A stretch of 6,901 nt of DNA from the NCBI GenBank assembly GCA_021810175.1, contig JAJZJJ010000156.1, positions 1 through 6,901 of the forward strand. Reading direction: 5' to 3'. A program made the translations under genes and the position numbers. Source of the DNA: Acidobacteriota bacterium. Its GTDB lineage: Bacteria > Acidobacteriota > Terriglobia > Terriglobales > Acidobacteriaceae. This document shows, piece after piece, positions 1 to 6,901 of this stretch (positions are counted from its first letter, which is position 1; the number at the start of each line of letters is the position of its first letter). The notes under the pieces are model-generated. The model was not told the DNA's origin. It worked only from the letters and a program-made list of their open reading frames with translations, and searched no databases.

Positions 1-90
1 AATAGGGTCAGGTGAACCGCTCTCGGCACAACGAGCGAAAATCAATCCCGCTGGCTCTGATCAGCGCATATGCTCTCGCCGCTCCGCGCA
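1..90. other. Left-edge stretch without a recognisable gene
   Basis: I see no supportable gene here. One + strand frame is open from base 2 through to 151, but it has no start inside the window, its translation is low in recognisable motifs, and it runs straight through the terminator at 91-123. An 8-bp perfect palindrome GCATATGC lies at 66-73, with no context to interpret it. The stretch is probably the intergenic space beyond the end of the leftward barrel gene. Confidence 0.4.
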
Positions 91-123
91 AATAAGAAAG
101 CCCCGGATCAGCTCCGGGGCTTC
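91..123 (-). terminator. Rho-independent terminator of the beta-barrel gene
   Basis: A 10-bp perfect stem (98-107 pairing with 113-122, core CCCCGG/CCGGGG) encloses the 5-nt loop TCAGC. Read on the - strand it is followed by the T-rich tail TTTCTTATTTG, and it lies 25 nt after the stop codon of the leftward beta-barrel gene. On the + strand the arm is followed by CCCTGTTT, a poorer tail, so leftward termination is the main role. Confidence 0.88.
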
Positions 124-147
124 CCTGTTTGATGCTGCTGTTCCTGC

Positions 148-753
148 TCAGAAGTGATACGCAAACCCGATCACCGGGTCATTCACGTTGTAGTACCGCT
201 GCGTATCAAACGGAAGATAGCCGAATCCCGGCGTCTTCATGATGATGCCGCGATACTCCACACGCAAATCCCAGCTCGGGCTCAGCTCGTACGCAAATCC
301 AACTCCGTACAGTGCACCCGGATTCGTCTTCTGCTTCATATTCGAAATGGAAAGCGTCGTATACGTATCGTCAATCGGCGTAAAGATGTACGCGCCCGCA
401 CCCATCTCGACAAAGGGATTGAAGTTCCGGAAGTTGAACATTCGGACGTACGCGAACGAAATTTCATTGATGCGGGTCGAAACCATGTAGTTGAAGGCCG
501 GGCCCGAGAAGTGCTCCTTGTCCTGCATGTACGAATAATTCAGCTCCAACTGGCTCAGCGGCGTCACGTCGTACCGGTAGCTGAACAGTGTGCCCCATCC
601 CGGCGTCGCGTGCAGGTAAACAGCACCCGACCCTGCCACGAATGGAGGAATCAGAACAGATCCGCTGACGCTTGCTTCCATGCGGCTTTCCTGTCCAAAC
701 GCGGCCACTGCCAGGCACGGCAGCAGAAGTAACAACAAAAAACTCTTCTTCAT
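148..753 (-). CDS. Small secreted outer-membrane beta-barrel protein
   Basis: This is a 201-residue protein of unknown specific function, probably an eight-strand-type barrel of the OmpA/OmpW-like 'outer membrane beta-barrel protein' class. Residues 1-20 form a classic signal peptide: MKK, a run of leucines, then AVAAFG with likely cleavage before QE. The mature part alternates polar and hydrophobic residues and is rich in Tyr, Phe and Gly. It includes FNPFVEMGAGAY (111-122, a typical barrel strand and turn) and WDLRVEYRG (161-169), and it ends in AYHF. A terminal Phe after a beta strand is the usual recognition signal for BAM-dependent insertion. The same frame stays open upstream to 921, but the start at 753 is chosen because it creates the signal peptide and has GAGAGG 11 nt upstream. 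It has its own terminator and probably its own promoter. Ligand and role cannot be read from the sequence. Confidence 0.85.
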   Translation of the reverse strand: MKKSFLLLLLLPCLAVAAFGQESRMEASVSGSVLIPPFVAGSGAVYLHATPGWGTLFSYRYDVTPLSQLELNYSYMQDKEHFSGPAFNYMVSTRINEISFAYVRMFNFRNFNPFVEMGAGAYIFTPIDDTYTTLSISNMKQKTNPGALYGVGFAYELSPSWDLRVEYRGIIMKTPGFGYLPFDTQRYYNVNDPVIGFAYHF

Positions 754-921
754 TCGTTCAAAAACCTCTCGCCTGCAATAAGCACCGCAGGCTCCAAGCC
801 TTCCGGGCTGTTTAGGAGTTGTGAGCCGTGCTGGAAATTTGCTCACCCGCCAATTGTACCTGCCGCAAGGGGGAACTTCACATAGAAAGCACCTCGGAAT
901 CCTGAGGAATACATCCTTCAT
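754..921 (-). promoter_or_regulatory. Leader region of the barrel gene with three inverted repeats
   Basis: This is the gap between the haem membrane protein gene and the barrel gene. It contains three short perfect inverted repeats: GTGAGC/GCTCAC at 821-826 and 841-846 (14-nt loop), AGGCT/AGCCT at 789-793 and 797-801 (3-nt loop), and GCCTGC/GCAGGC at 771-776 and 787-792 (10-nt loop). The last two share bases 789-792, so they cannot form together. GAGAGG, the ribosome binding site for the start at 753, follows directly after the last stem on the - strand. None of these hairpins has a convincing T-tail, so none is called as a terminator. Confidence 0.4.
853..881 (-). promoter_or_regulatory. 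Candidate promoter for the barrel gene
   Basis: On the - strand TACAAT (858 to 853) matches the sigma-70 -10 consensus at five of six bases. A weak -35, GTGAAG (881 to 876), lies 17 bp upstream and matches only three of six. Transcription would begin near 846, giving a leader of about 90 nt that starts with the 821-846 inverted repeat. The weak -35 keeps this tentative. Confidence 0.3.
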
Positions 922-1620
922 TCATCCGCGCGCCCTGCGCTTTGCAAATCCCGCCGCCTGCAGTACCACTGTCGCAGCCAGCCCGATCACCGCTGAGGCC
1001 ACAAACGGCGCTTTCTGATGCTCAATCGTCATAAAGCCAAAGGTGTGCACAGCCACCAGGATGAATACTACGTAATTTATCCGCTGTAGCCGCTTCCACC
1101 CAGGCGTTCCCATCCGCCGCAGCATCACGTCGTTCGATGTCGCAAACAACGCCAGCAGAAGCAGCGCGCCTATCGCCCCCGTGTAATTCGTAATCCCAAA
1201 AAGATCGTGCCGTATCGGCAGCCACTGCAGCCAGTGGCGCTGTCCCGCCGGATACACATAATACAGCCACGGCCTCCCGCGAAAATGCACCTGCTGCCCG
1301 ATCACCACATGGGCGATCCCCACGATCCCGGCCCATATCCCCACATCCCGACGCAAATCCTGCGAAACCGGATTCCGTCGCCGCAACAGCAAATTCAACG
1401 GTCCAATCCCCAGCGTCAGCAGCAGCAAAAACAACGCCGGATACGCCGTCGAAAAACTCCCCCGCATGATCGGGTCCGGATACGGCCGCGTAAAGTACAG
1501 CGCCGCCACAGTGATCCCCGACGCTGCGCCCAGCGGCAGATGATGCCGCCATATCCTGCGCCACATGCGCTCGCGCTTCGTGCGCACACTCGCAGCCGTC
1601 ACATTCGTTGAAGTCGCCAC
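922..1620 (-). CDS. Ferric-reductase-like transmembrane protein (MsrQ/YedZ-like)
   Basis: This 232-residue integral membrane protein has about six hydrophobic segments, roughly at residues 29-44, 60-80, 93-110, 143-162, 181-199 and 205-224. The pattern RRDVGIWAGIVGIAHVV (90-106) and, later, GWKRLQRINYVVFILVAVHTF (174-194, key residues W175, R177, R180, H192) matches the ferric-reductase-like transmembrane domain. In that family, intramembrane histidines such as H104 and H192 here bind haem b. MsrQ passes electrons through haem to the periplasmic methionine sulfoxide reductase MsrP. No MsrP-like gene and no FAD/NAD domain is seen here, so the electron partner is unknown and I give no symbol. 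The start used is GTG at 1618-1620; ATG at 1564-1566 (residue 19) is an alternative, and neither has a strong ribosome binding site. It lies 45 nt after the LysR stop on the same strand and could be cotranscribed with it. Confidence 0.75.
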   Translation of the reverse strand: MATSTNVTAASVRTKRERMWRRIWRHHLPLGAASGITVAALYFTRPYPDPIMRGSFSTAYPALFLLLLTLGIGPLNLLLRRRNPVSQDLRRDVGIWAGIVGIAHVVIGQQVHFRGRPWLYYVYPAGQRHWLQWLPIRHDLFGITNYTGAIGALLLLALFATSNDVMLRRMGTPGWKRLQRINYVVFILVAVHTFGFMTIEHQKAPFVASAVIGLAATVVLQAAGFAKRRARG

Positions 1621-1665
1621 GCAGGAAGCCTACGGAACCGGCCCCACTTCGTGCAACCCGTTACA

Positions 1666-2583
1666 TCAATCTTCTGGCTGAAACAGGAATGGCTTCCCTC
1701 GGTCGGCCGCCACGGTCTCCACTACCCGCAAAAATGCCGCGCCCGCATGCGAAAGCCGCGCTCCCCTGCGCTGTACCAGCCACAGCGTCCGCTGGATCAA
1801 CACTTCCGGAATCTCCACCTTCACCAGTTCCCCGCGCGCAATCTCCTGCTCCACCGTCAGTTCCGGAACCAGCGCCACCCCGTGCCCCATTCCCACATAG
1901 CGCTTCACCGCTTCCAGACTTGGTAGCTCCACGCCCAGGTTCAGCGGTGTGTCGTACCGCGCAAACGTCTCAATCACCCTCGTTCTCAACGGAGACGCCA
2001 CATTGTGCGCCACAAAATTCTGCGCGCCCAGCTCCCGGATCGGTACCTGCTTCTGCCGGGCCAGTGGATGCTCCGGGCTCATCACGAACGCCACAGCATC
2101 CGAATACACCGCAATCGACCGGAACTGCGCAGGATCCGGCAGATACGTCACCGTCCCCAATTCCACCGATCGCTCCACCAGATGCTCCGGAATCCGGCTC
2201 GCCAGCGCCCGCTGCACCGTCACCCCAATCTGCGGGCACACCCGCCGAAATTCATGCAGCACCGGCAGCAGGTACAAACACGTATACTCATTTGCCGCGA
2301 TCACCAGCCGACCGCGCTCCAGTGACCTTAGTTCCTCTATGGCTAATTCCGCCTCAGTCCTCAGCCGCAGAAGCCGCTCCGCATAGCTCCTGAGCAGTTC
2401 TCCGGCGCTGGTCAGCGTCCCATCGCGGCTCGTCCGCTCAAACAGCAGCTCCCCCAGTTCCTCTTCCAGCTTGCGGATCGTCTGGCTCACCGCAGGCTGT
2501 GTCCGATGCAGCTTCACCGCCGCACGGGAAAATCCCCGCTCCTCCACCACCGCCAGAAAAGTCTCCAGTTGCCACATATCCAT
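1666..2583 (-). CDS. LysR-family transcriptional regulator, divergent from leuA
   Basis: This 305-residue cytoplasmic DNA-binding regulator has standard family length. The N-terminal winged helix-turn-helix covers about residues 3-61: MWQLETFLAVVEERGFSRAA, then HRTQPAVSQTIRKLEEELG as recognition helix, then LFER...LTSAGELL as wing. A linker helix spans about 62-90. The effector-binding domain starts near 91 (GRLVIAANEY) and contains the conserved C-terminal signature VKRYVGMGHGVALVPEL (226-242). The frame is open to 2619, but ATG at 2583 is preferred: GGAG sits 10 nt upstream and the protein then begins at the family's usual position. It is transcribed away from leuA across a 136-bp shared control region, the classic arrangement for a LysR regulator of its neighbour. 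Control of the leu operon, perhaps with 2-isopropylmalate or leucine as effector, is inferred. It also precedes the haem membrane protein gene, an alternative target. Confidence 0.9.
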   Translation of the reverse strand: MDMWQLETFLAVVEERGFSRAAVKLHRTQPAVSQTIRKLEEELGELLFERTSRDGTLTSAGELLRSYAERLLRLRTEAELAIEELRSLERGRLVIAANEYTCLYLLPVLHEFRRVCPQIGVTVQRALASRIPEHLVERSVELGTVTYLPDPAQFRSIAVYSDAVAFVMSPEHPLARQKQVPIRELGAQNFVAHNVASPLRTRVIETFARYDTPLNLGVELPSLEAVKRYVGMGHGVALVPELTVEQEIARGELVKVEIPEVLIQRTLWLVQRRGARLSHAGAAFLRVVETVAADRGKPFLFQPED

Positions 2584-2593
2584 AAGCAAAATT

Positions 2594-2597
2594 CTCC
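2594..2597 (-). promoter_or_regulatory. Ribosome binding site fixing the LysR start
   Basis: On the - strand CGGAGAA places GGAG 10 nt before ATG at 2583. This supports the 305-residue form of the regulator over the 12-residue-longer one starting at 2619, whose start would fall close to the predicted transcription start. Confidence 0.6.
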
Positions 2598-2614
2598 GAA
2601 TGGCCATCATCAAC

Positions 2615-2668
2615 TGCAAACATAATTATTATGAATAAATTTAATAAGAATTATCAATTTGCATTATG
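2615..2668. promoter_or_regulatory. AT-rich LysR-type operator with nested dyads
   Basis: Bases 2618-2670 hold only 7 G or C in 53, in a GC-rich neighbourhood. A perfect dyad, CATAAT-T-ATTATG, occupies 2621-2633, and the half-site ATTATG recurs at 2663-2668, 35 bp downstream. A larger imperfect inverted repeat pairs ATAATTATTAT (2622-2632) with ATAAGAATTAT (2644-2654), one mismatch in 11. It is flanked by TGCAAA (2615-2620) and TTTGCA (2658-2663). TAAATTTA at 2636-2643 is a further palindrome. LysR-family proteins typically bind AT-rich interrupted dyads (T-N11-A type) spread over 50-60 bp between divergent genes, so this is the likely binding region of the adjacent regulator. The exact half-sites are inferred. 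Confidence 0.6.
2628..2657 (-). promoter_or_regulatory. Candidate promoter of the LysR gene
   Basis: On the - strand TTGATA (2657 to 2652; five of six to TTGACA) is followed after 18 bp by CATAAT (2633 to 2628; five of six to TATAAT). The start would be near 2621, giving a leader of about 38 nt to ATG 2583. The -10 is one arm of the perfect dyad at 2621-2633, so binding there could block the gene's own transcription, a common LysR-family arrangement. Confidence 0.55.
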
Positions 2669-2670
2669 AT
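2641..2670 (+). promoter_or_regulatory. Candidate promoter of the leu operon
   Basis: TATGAT at 2665-2670 matches the -10 consensus at five of six bases. The best -35 is weak: TTAATA at 2641-2646, 18 bp upstream. A good -10 with a poor -35 fits an activator-dependent promoter. The start would be near 2677, leaving only about 43 nt before leuA, too short for a T-box or a conventional leader-peptide attenuator. Confidence 0.45.
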
Positions 2671-2719
2671 CACCACTCCCGCAACATAAACCAAGTGCTC
2701 TTGCACCCCAGGTATCCCA

Positions 2720-3904
2720 ATGACCCAGAATCGCCTTTATTTCTTCGACACGACCCTCCGCGACGGCGAACAGGCTCCCGGTTGCAGCATGACGGCTGCG
2801 GAGAAGCTCAAGATGGCCCGCACTCTCGAAGCTCTCGGCGCCGACATTCTGGAAGCCGGCTTTGCCGCCGCATCCGACGGAGACAGCGCGGCGATTCACA
2901 CCATTGCCAGGGAAGTCCGCGGACCCGCCATCGCTTCGCTCGCCCGCTCCCGCAAAGAGGACATCATGCGTGCCGCCGAGGCCCTCGACCCCGCACGACG
3001 CTCGCGCATCCACATCTTCCTCGCCAGTTCTGACATTCATCTCCAGTACAAGCTCAAGATCACCCGCGAAGAAGCCCTCAATCAGGCTGGCGAATCCGTT
3101 CGCCTCGCCCGCCAGTACGTCGACGAAGTCGAATTCTCACCCGAGGACTCCACCCGCACGGACCTCGATTTCCTCTGCCAGATGGTCGCCATCGCCATCG
3201 AAGCCGGCGCCACCACCATCAATCTGCCAGACACCGTCGGTTACGCCATCCCCACCGAGTACGCGGCCATGTTCCGCACTGTCATCGAGAAAGTTCCCGG
3301 CGCCCGCAACGTCATCCTCTCCACGCATTGCCACAACGATCTCGGCCTCGCCGTCGCCAACACCCTGGCCGCTATCGAAGCCGGAGCCCGTCAGGTCGAG
3401 TGCACCATCAACGGCATCGGCGAGCGCGCAGGCAACGCAGCCATCGAAGAAATCGCCGCTGCGCTCTATGTCCGGCAGGACAAGTTCCCCATCGAGCACG
3501 GCCTCGACCTCACACGCCTCTATCCAGCCAGTCAGGAGCTCGCCGGTACCATCAGCTTCGGCCCCTCGCCCAATAAGGCCATCGTCGGAGCCAATGCCTT
3601 CGCCCACGAAGCCGGCATCCACCAGCACGGCGTACTCTCCAACCCGCTCACCTACGAAATCATCACCCCGTCGGCTGTCGGCGTTCCGTCCAATCGCATC
3701 GTATTAGGGAAGCACTCCGGCCGCGCGGCGCTGCGCGCACGCCTTGAGGAGCTTGGATATCAGCTCGACCCGACAGACATTGAAGCCGTCTACCACGCGT
3801 TTACCGCGCTGGCTGACCGTAAGAAGGCGCTCTACGACCAGGATCTCATCAACCTCGTCGCCCAGCGCGAACGCTCTGCACGTCTGGTTCCCGCAAATTT
3901 GTAA
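2720..3904 (+). CDS. leuA: 2-isopropylmalate synthase, short form without regulatory domain
   Basis: First committed step of leucine synthesis: acetyl-CoA plus 2-oxoisovalerate gives 2-isopropylmalate. The 394 residues hold an HMG-CoA-lyase-type TIM barrel (about 1-280). It shows FDTTLRDGEQAPG (9-21, with D10 and R14), EFSPEDSTRTD (138-148), LPDTVGY (169-175), the metal-binding HCHND (203-207) and NGIGERAGN (231-239). The linker subdomains follow, with FAHEAGIHQHG (294-304) and LGKHSGR (329-335). These forms match isopropylmalate synthase better than homocitrate synthase, which usually has TGRHA and a different GIGER context. Escherichia coli LeuA has 523 residues; this protein ends where the linker ends, so the leucine-binding C-terminal domain is absent. 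The usual GFP motif after LEA reads GFA (A49). The ribosome binding site is weak (AGGT, 8 nt before ATG). A related acyl-CoA condensing specificity cannot be fully excluded, but the operon argues for leucine. Confidence 0.9.
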   Translation: MTQNRLYFFDTTLRDGEQAPGCSMTAAEKLKMARTLEALGADILEAGFAAASDGDSAAIHTIAREVRGPAIASLARSRKEDIMRAAEALDPARRSRIHIFLASSDIHLQYKLKITREEALNQAGESVRLARQYVDEVEFSPEDSTRTDLDFLCQMVAIAIEAGATTINLPDTVGYAIPTEYAAMFRTVIEKVPGARNVILSTHCHNDLGLAVANTLAAIEAGARQVECTINGIGERAGNAAIEEIAAALYVRQDKFPIEHGLDLTRLYPASQELAGTISFGPSPNKAIVGANAFAHEAGIHQHGVLSNPLTYEIITPSAVGVPSNRIVLGKHSGRAALRARLEELGYQLDPTDIEAVYHAFTALADRKKALYDQDLINLVAQRERSARLVPANL

Positions 3905-3937
3905 TCGCAAGACTTACATTTCCTCCAACATTTTTGA

Positions 3938-3943
3938 GAGAGG
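3938..3943 (+). promoter_or_regulatory. Ribosome binding site of leuB
   Basis: GAGAGG lies 6 nt before ATG 3950 and fixes the leuB start. The 45-nt gap after leuA contains no hairpin with a T-tail, so transcription should continue from leuA into leuB. Confidence 0.7.
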
Positions 3944-3949
3944 CAGTCC

Positions 3950-5056
3950 ATGAAGTTGCAAATCCTTGTCGTCGCCGGCGACGGCATCGGCCCTGAAGTC
4001 ACCGGCGAAGCCGTCAAGATTCTTCAAACCGTCGGCGAACTTGGCGGTCACGAATTCACCTTCCGCGAAGCCCCCATCGGCGGCGTCGCCATCAAGGCGC
4101 ACGGCACTCCGTTGCCTCCCGCCACCCTCGACCTCGCGCTTGAGAGTGATGCCGTATTGCTCGGCGCGGTCGGCGGCAATGAGTTCAATTCCCTGCCCCC
4201 CGATCGCCGCCCCGAAGCCGGCCTGCTCCAGCTTCGCCAGGCCCTCGGCGGCTTCGCCAATCTGCGCCCGTCTTTTGCCTACTCTGCACTCACCCACAAC
4301 TCGCCCCTGCGGCCTGAAGTCATCGACGGCGCAGATATCCTCTTCGTTCGCGAACTCCTCGGCGGCCTCTACTTCGGCGAACCCCGTGCCTGGGACCGCG
4401 AAGCAGGCTCGGCCTGGAACACCATGCGCTATACCCGCGACGAAGTCGCCCGCGTCGCCCGCATCGCCTTCGAGCTCGCCGCCTCGCGCCGAAAGAAACT
4501 CACCTCCGTCGACAAAGCCAACGTCCTTGAAGTCTCCCAGCTCTGGCGCGCCACCGTCACTGAGGTTGCGAAAGACTACCCCGAAGTCACCCTCGATCAC
4601 CTCTACGTCGACGCCTGCGCCATGCACATCATGAATACGCCGCGTAACTTCGACGTCGTCCTCACTGAGAATCTCTTCGGCGACATCCTCTCCGACGAAG
4701 CCGCCGTCATCACCGGCTCGCTTGGCATGCTGCCCTCGGCCACCATTGGCGGTCAGATCAATCTCTACGAGCCGGTCCACGGCTCCGCGCCCGACATCGC
4801 CGGCAAGGGGCTCGCCAATCCGCTTGGCGCCATCCTCACCGCCGCCATGCTCCTGCGCCACTCCGCGCGCCTGGAACAGGACGCCCAGGCCGTCGAAGCC
4901 GCCGTAAAGGCCGTCCTCACTGAGGGCTATCGCACGCCCGACCTCGCCCGCGGCCAGTCCGGACCGATGGTTCTCTCCACCAGGGAGATGGGCAAGCAGG
5001 TTCTTCGCGCTCTCACTGAGAGCATTGACCGCAACCAGGCGCTGCATGCGGTCTAA
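3950..5056 (+). CDS. leuB: 3-isopropylmalate dehydrogenase
   Basis: NAD-dependent oxidative decarboxylation of 3-isopropylmalate to 4-methyl-2-oxopentanoate, the last step before transamination to leucine. At 368 residues it is full length (family about 345-370). Visible features are [11 protein letters not shown] (7-17), LGAVGG (71-76), the arginines that bind the malate part (R96 in LLQLRQAL, R106 in NLRP, R134 in FVREL), Y141 in LYFGEPR, K189 in SVDKANVLE, and the metal-binding aspartates D221 (YVDACAM), D245 and D249 (FGDILSDE). The NAD loop [15 protein letters not shown] spans 278-292, with H278. This loop and the LLQLRQ helix point to isopropylmalate rather than isocitrate, homoisocitrate or tartrate as substrate. 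All key residues are present. It follows leuA by 45 nt and precedes leuC by 30 nt, consistent with one transcript. Confidence 0.96.
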   Translation: MKLQILVVAGDGIGPEVTGEAVKILQTVGELGGHEFTFREAPIGGVAIKAHGTPLPPATLDLALESDAVLLGAVGGNEFNSLPPDRRPEAGLLQLRQALGGFANLRPSFAYSALTHNSPLRPEVIDGADILFVRELLGGLYFGEPRAWDREAGSAWNTMRYTRDEVARVARIAFELAASRRKKLTSVDKANVLEVSQLWRATVTEVAKDYPEVTLDHLYVDACAMHIMNTPRNFDVVLTENLFGDILSDEAAVITGSLGMLPSATIGGQINLYEPVHGSAPDIAGKGLANPLGAILTAAMLLRHSARLEQDAQAVEAAVKAVLTEGYRTPDLARGQSGPMVLSTREMGKQVLRALTESIDRNQALHAV

Positions 5057-5075
5057 CAACAAATTCTTAAGAGTG

Positions 5076-5081
5076 AAGTGA
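5076..5081 (+). promoter_or_regulatory. Ribosome binding site deciding the leuC start
   Basis: AAGTGA, within GAAGTGA, resembles the anti-Shine-Dalgarno complement GAGGTGA and ends 5 nt before ATG 5087. The alternative GTG start at 5078 lies inside this site and has no comparable site upstream of it. Confidence 0.55.
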
Positions 5082-5086
5082 GCATC

Positions 5087-6519
<1,433 letters not shown>

Positions 6520-6520
<1 letters not shown>

Positions 6521-6901
6521 TGCAGCCCTTCCGTAAACTTCAATCCACCGTCATGCCGCTCGACCGCGTCAATGTCGACACGGATCAGATCATCCCCAAG
6601 CAGTTCCTCAAGCGCATCGAACGCACCGGCTACGGCGACTTCCTCTTCTTTGACTGGCGCCAGGACCCGAACTTCGAAATCAATCAGCCCCGTTACACGG
6701 GCGCGCAGATTCTCGTCGCCGGAAAGAACTTCGGCTGCGGCTCCTCCCGCGAACACGCCGCGTGGGCCCTCGACAACTATGGCTTCCGCTGCGTCGTCTC
6801 CTCGTCTTTTGCCGACATCTTCCACTCGAACGCCGGCAAAAACGGCATCCTGCTCGTCACGCTGCCTGAGGATCAGGTCAACACCCTCCTCCAGCGCGCC
6901 A
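6520..6901 (+). CDS. leuD: 3-isopropylmalate dehydratase small subunit (partial, 3' end missing)
   Basis: Small (swivel-domain) subunit that pairs with LeuC in isopropylmalate isomerase. The first 127 codons are present and still open at the window edge; the family is about 200 residues. Recognition features are [20 protein letters not shown] (14-33), [13 protein letters not shown] (35-47), the substrate-loop signature [11 protein letters not shown] (70-80), and SFADIF (96-101). Small departures from Escherichia coli LeuD are REHAAWAL in place of REHAPWAL, and [13 protein letters not shown] (101-113) where E. coli has FYGNSFNNQLLPV. The overall form is clearly LeuD. The start overlaps the leuC stop by one base and follows a strong AGGAGGT. 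Confidence 0.95.

Noticed and set aside
2..151. Open + strand frame entering from the left edge
   Set aside because: It reads through the intrinsic terminator, has no visible start and shows no family motif.
754..921. A 56-residue N-terminal extension of the barrel protein in the same open frame
   Set aside because: It would bury the signal peptide in the middle of the protein. The start at 753 has a ribosome binding site and gives a normal secreted protein.
1608..2393. A 261-codon + strand open frame opposite the LysR gene
   Set aside because: The translation is dominated by Pro, Ala and Ser and has no domain. It overlaps a clear LysR gene on the other strand and starts inside the haem protein gene.
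2584..2619. A 12-residue N-terminal extension of the LysR protein
   Set aside because: ATG 2583 has GGAG at good spacing and gives the standard family N-terminus. The longer start would fall almost at the predicted transcription start.
2666..2689. A seven-codon possible leader peptide (MITTPAT) upstream of leuA
   Set aside because: Its ATG overlaps the predicted -10 box, so it would not be transcribed. It has no leucine codons and no following attenuator hairpin.
2695..2706. GTGC-TCTT-GCAC mini-hairpin just before the leuA ribosome binding site
   Set aside because: A 4-bp stem is too short to be distinguished from chance and has no T-tail, so it is not called as a terminator or riboswitch part.
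2862..3707. A 281-codon + strand open frame inside leuA in another frame
   Set aside because: It is a Ser/Pro/Thr-rich frame shadow of leuA with no ribosome binding site or motif.
5078..5086. GTG start for leuC three codons upstream
   Set aside because: This GTG lies within the best ribosome binding site for ATG 5087, and the shorter form matches the usual LeuC N-terminus.

Overview
The window carries a leucine-biosynthesis operon, leuA-leuB-leuC-leuD, on the + strand. LeuD is cut by the right edge. Three genes lie on the - strand to its left. GC-rich genes, an outer-membrane beta-barrel protein ending in Phe, and bacterial-type two-subunit isopropylmalate isomerase genes indicate a diderm (Gram-negative) bacterium. 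The style of the small barrel protein and the codon use fit an Acidobacteriota genome (Terriglobia-like). That placement is an impression, because no phylogenetic marker gene is present.

Layout. 1-90: no supportable gene. 91-123: a strong intrinsic terminator for the leftward barrel gene. 148-753 (-): small secreted outer-membrane beta-barrel protein. 754-921: leader/promoter region rich in short inverted repeats. 922-1620 (-): six-helix ferric-reductase-like/MsrQ-like haem membrane protein. 1666-2583 (-): LysR-type regulator. 2584-2719: a divergent control region, 87% A+T over its core (2618-2670), with overlapping promoters and nested dyads. 2720-3904 leuA, 3950-5056 leuB, 5087-6520 leuC, 6520 to beyond the edge leuD, all + strand and tightly spaced (45 nt, 30 nt and a 1-nt stop/start overlap).

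How they work together. LeuA condenses acetyl-CoA with 2-oxoisovalerate to 2-isopropylmalate. The LeuC/LeuD complex isomerises this to 3-isopropylmalate. LeuB oxidises and decarboxylates it to the precursor of leucine. The LysR gene faces leuA across a shared AT-rich control region and is the obvious candidate regulator of the operon, analogous in position to leuO of Escherichia coli.

The most notable point is that LeuA is only 394 residues. It stops after the catalytic and linker region and has no C-terminal leucine-binding regulatory domain, and the 45-nt gap to leuB cannot hide one. Control of the pathway may therefore rest more on transcription than on feedback inhibition. I found no mobile element, CRISPR array, RNA gene or clearly unknown multi-gene system.
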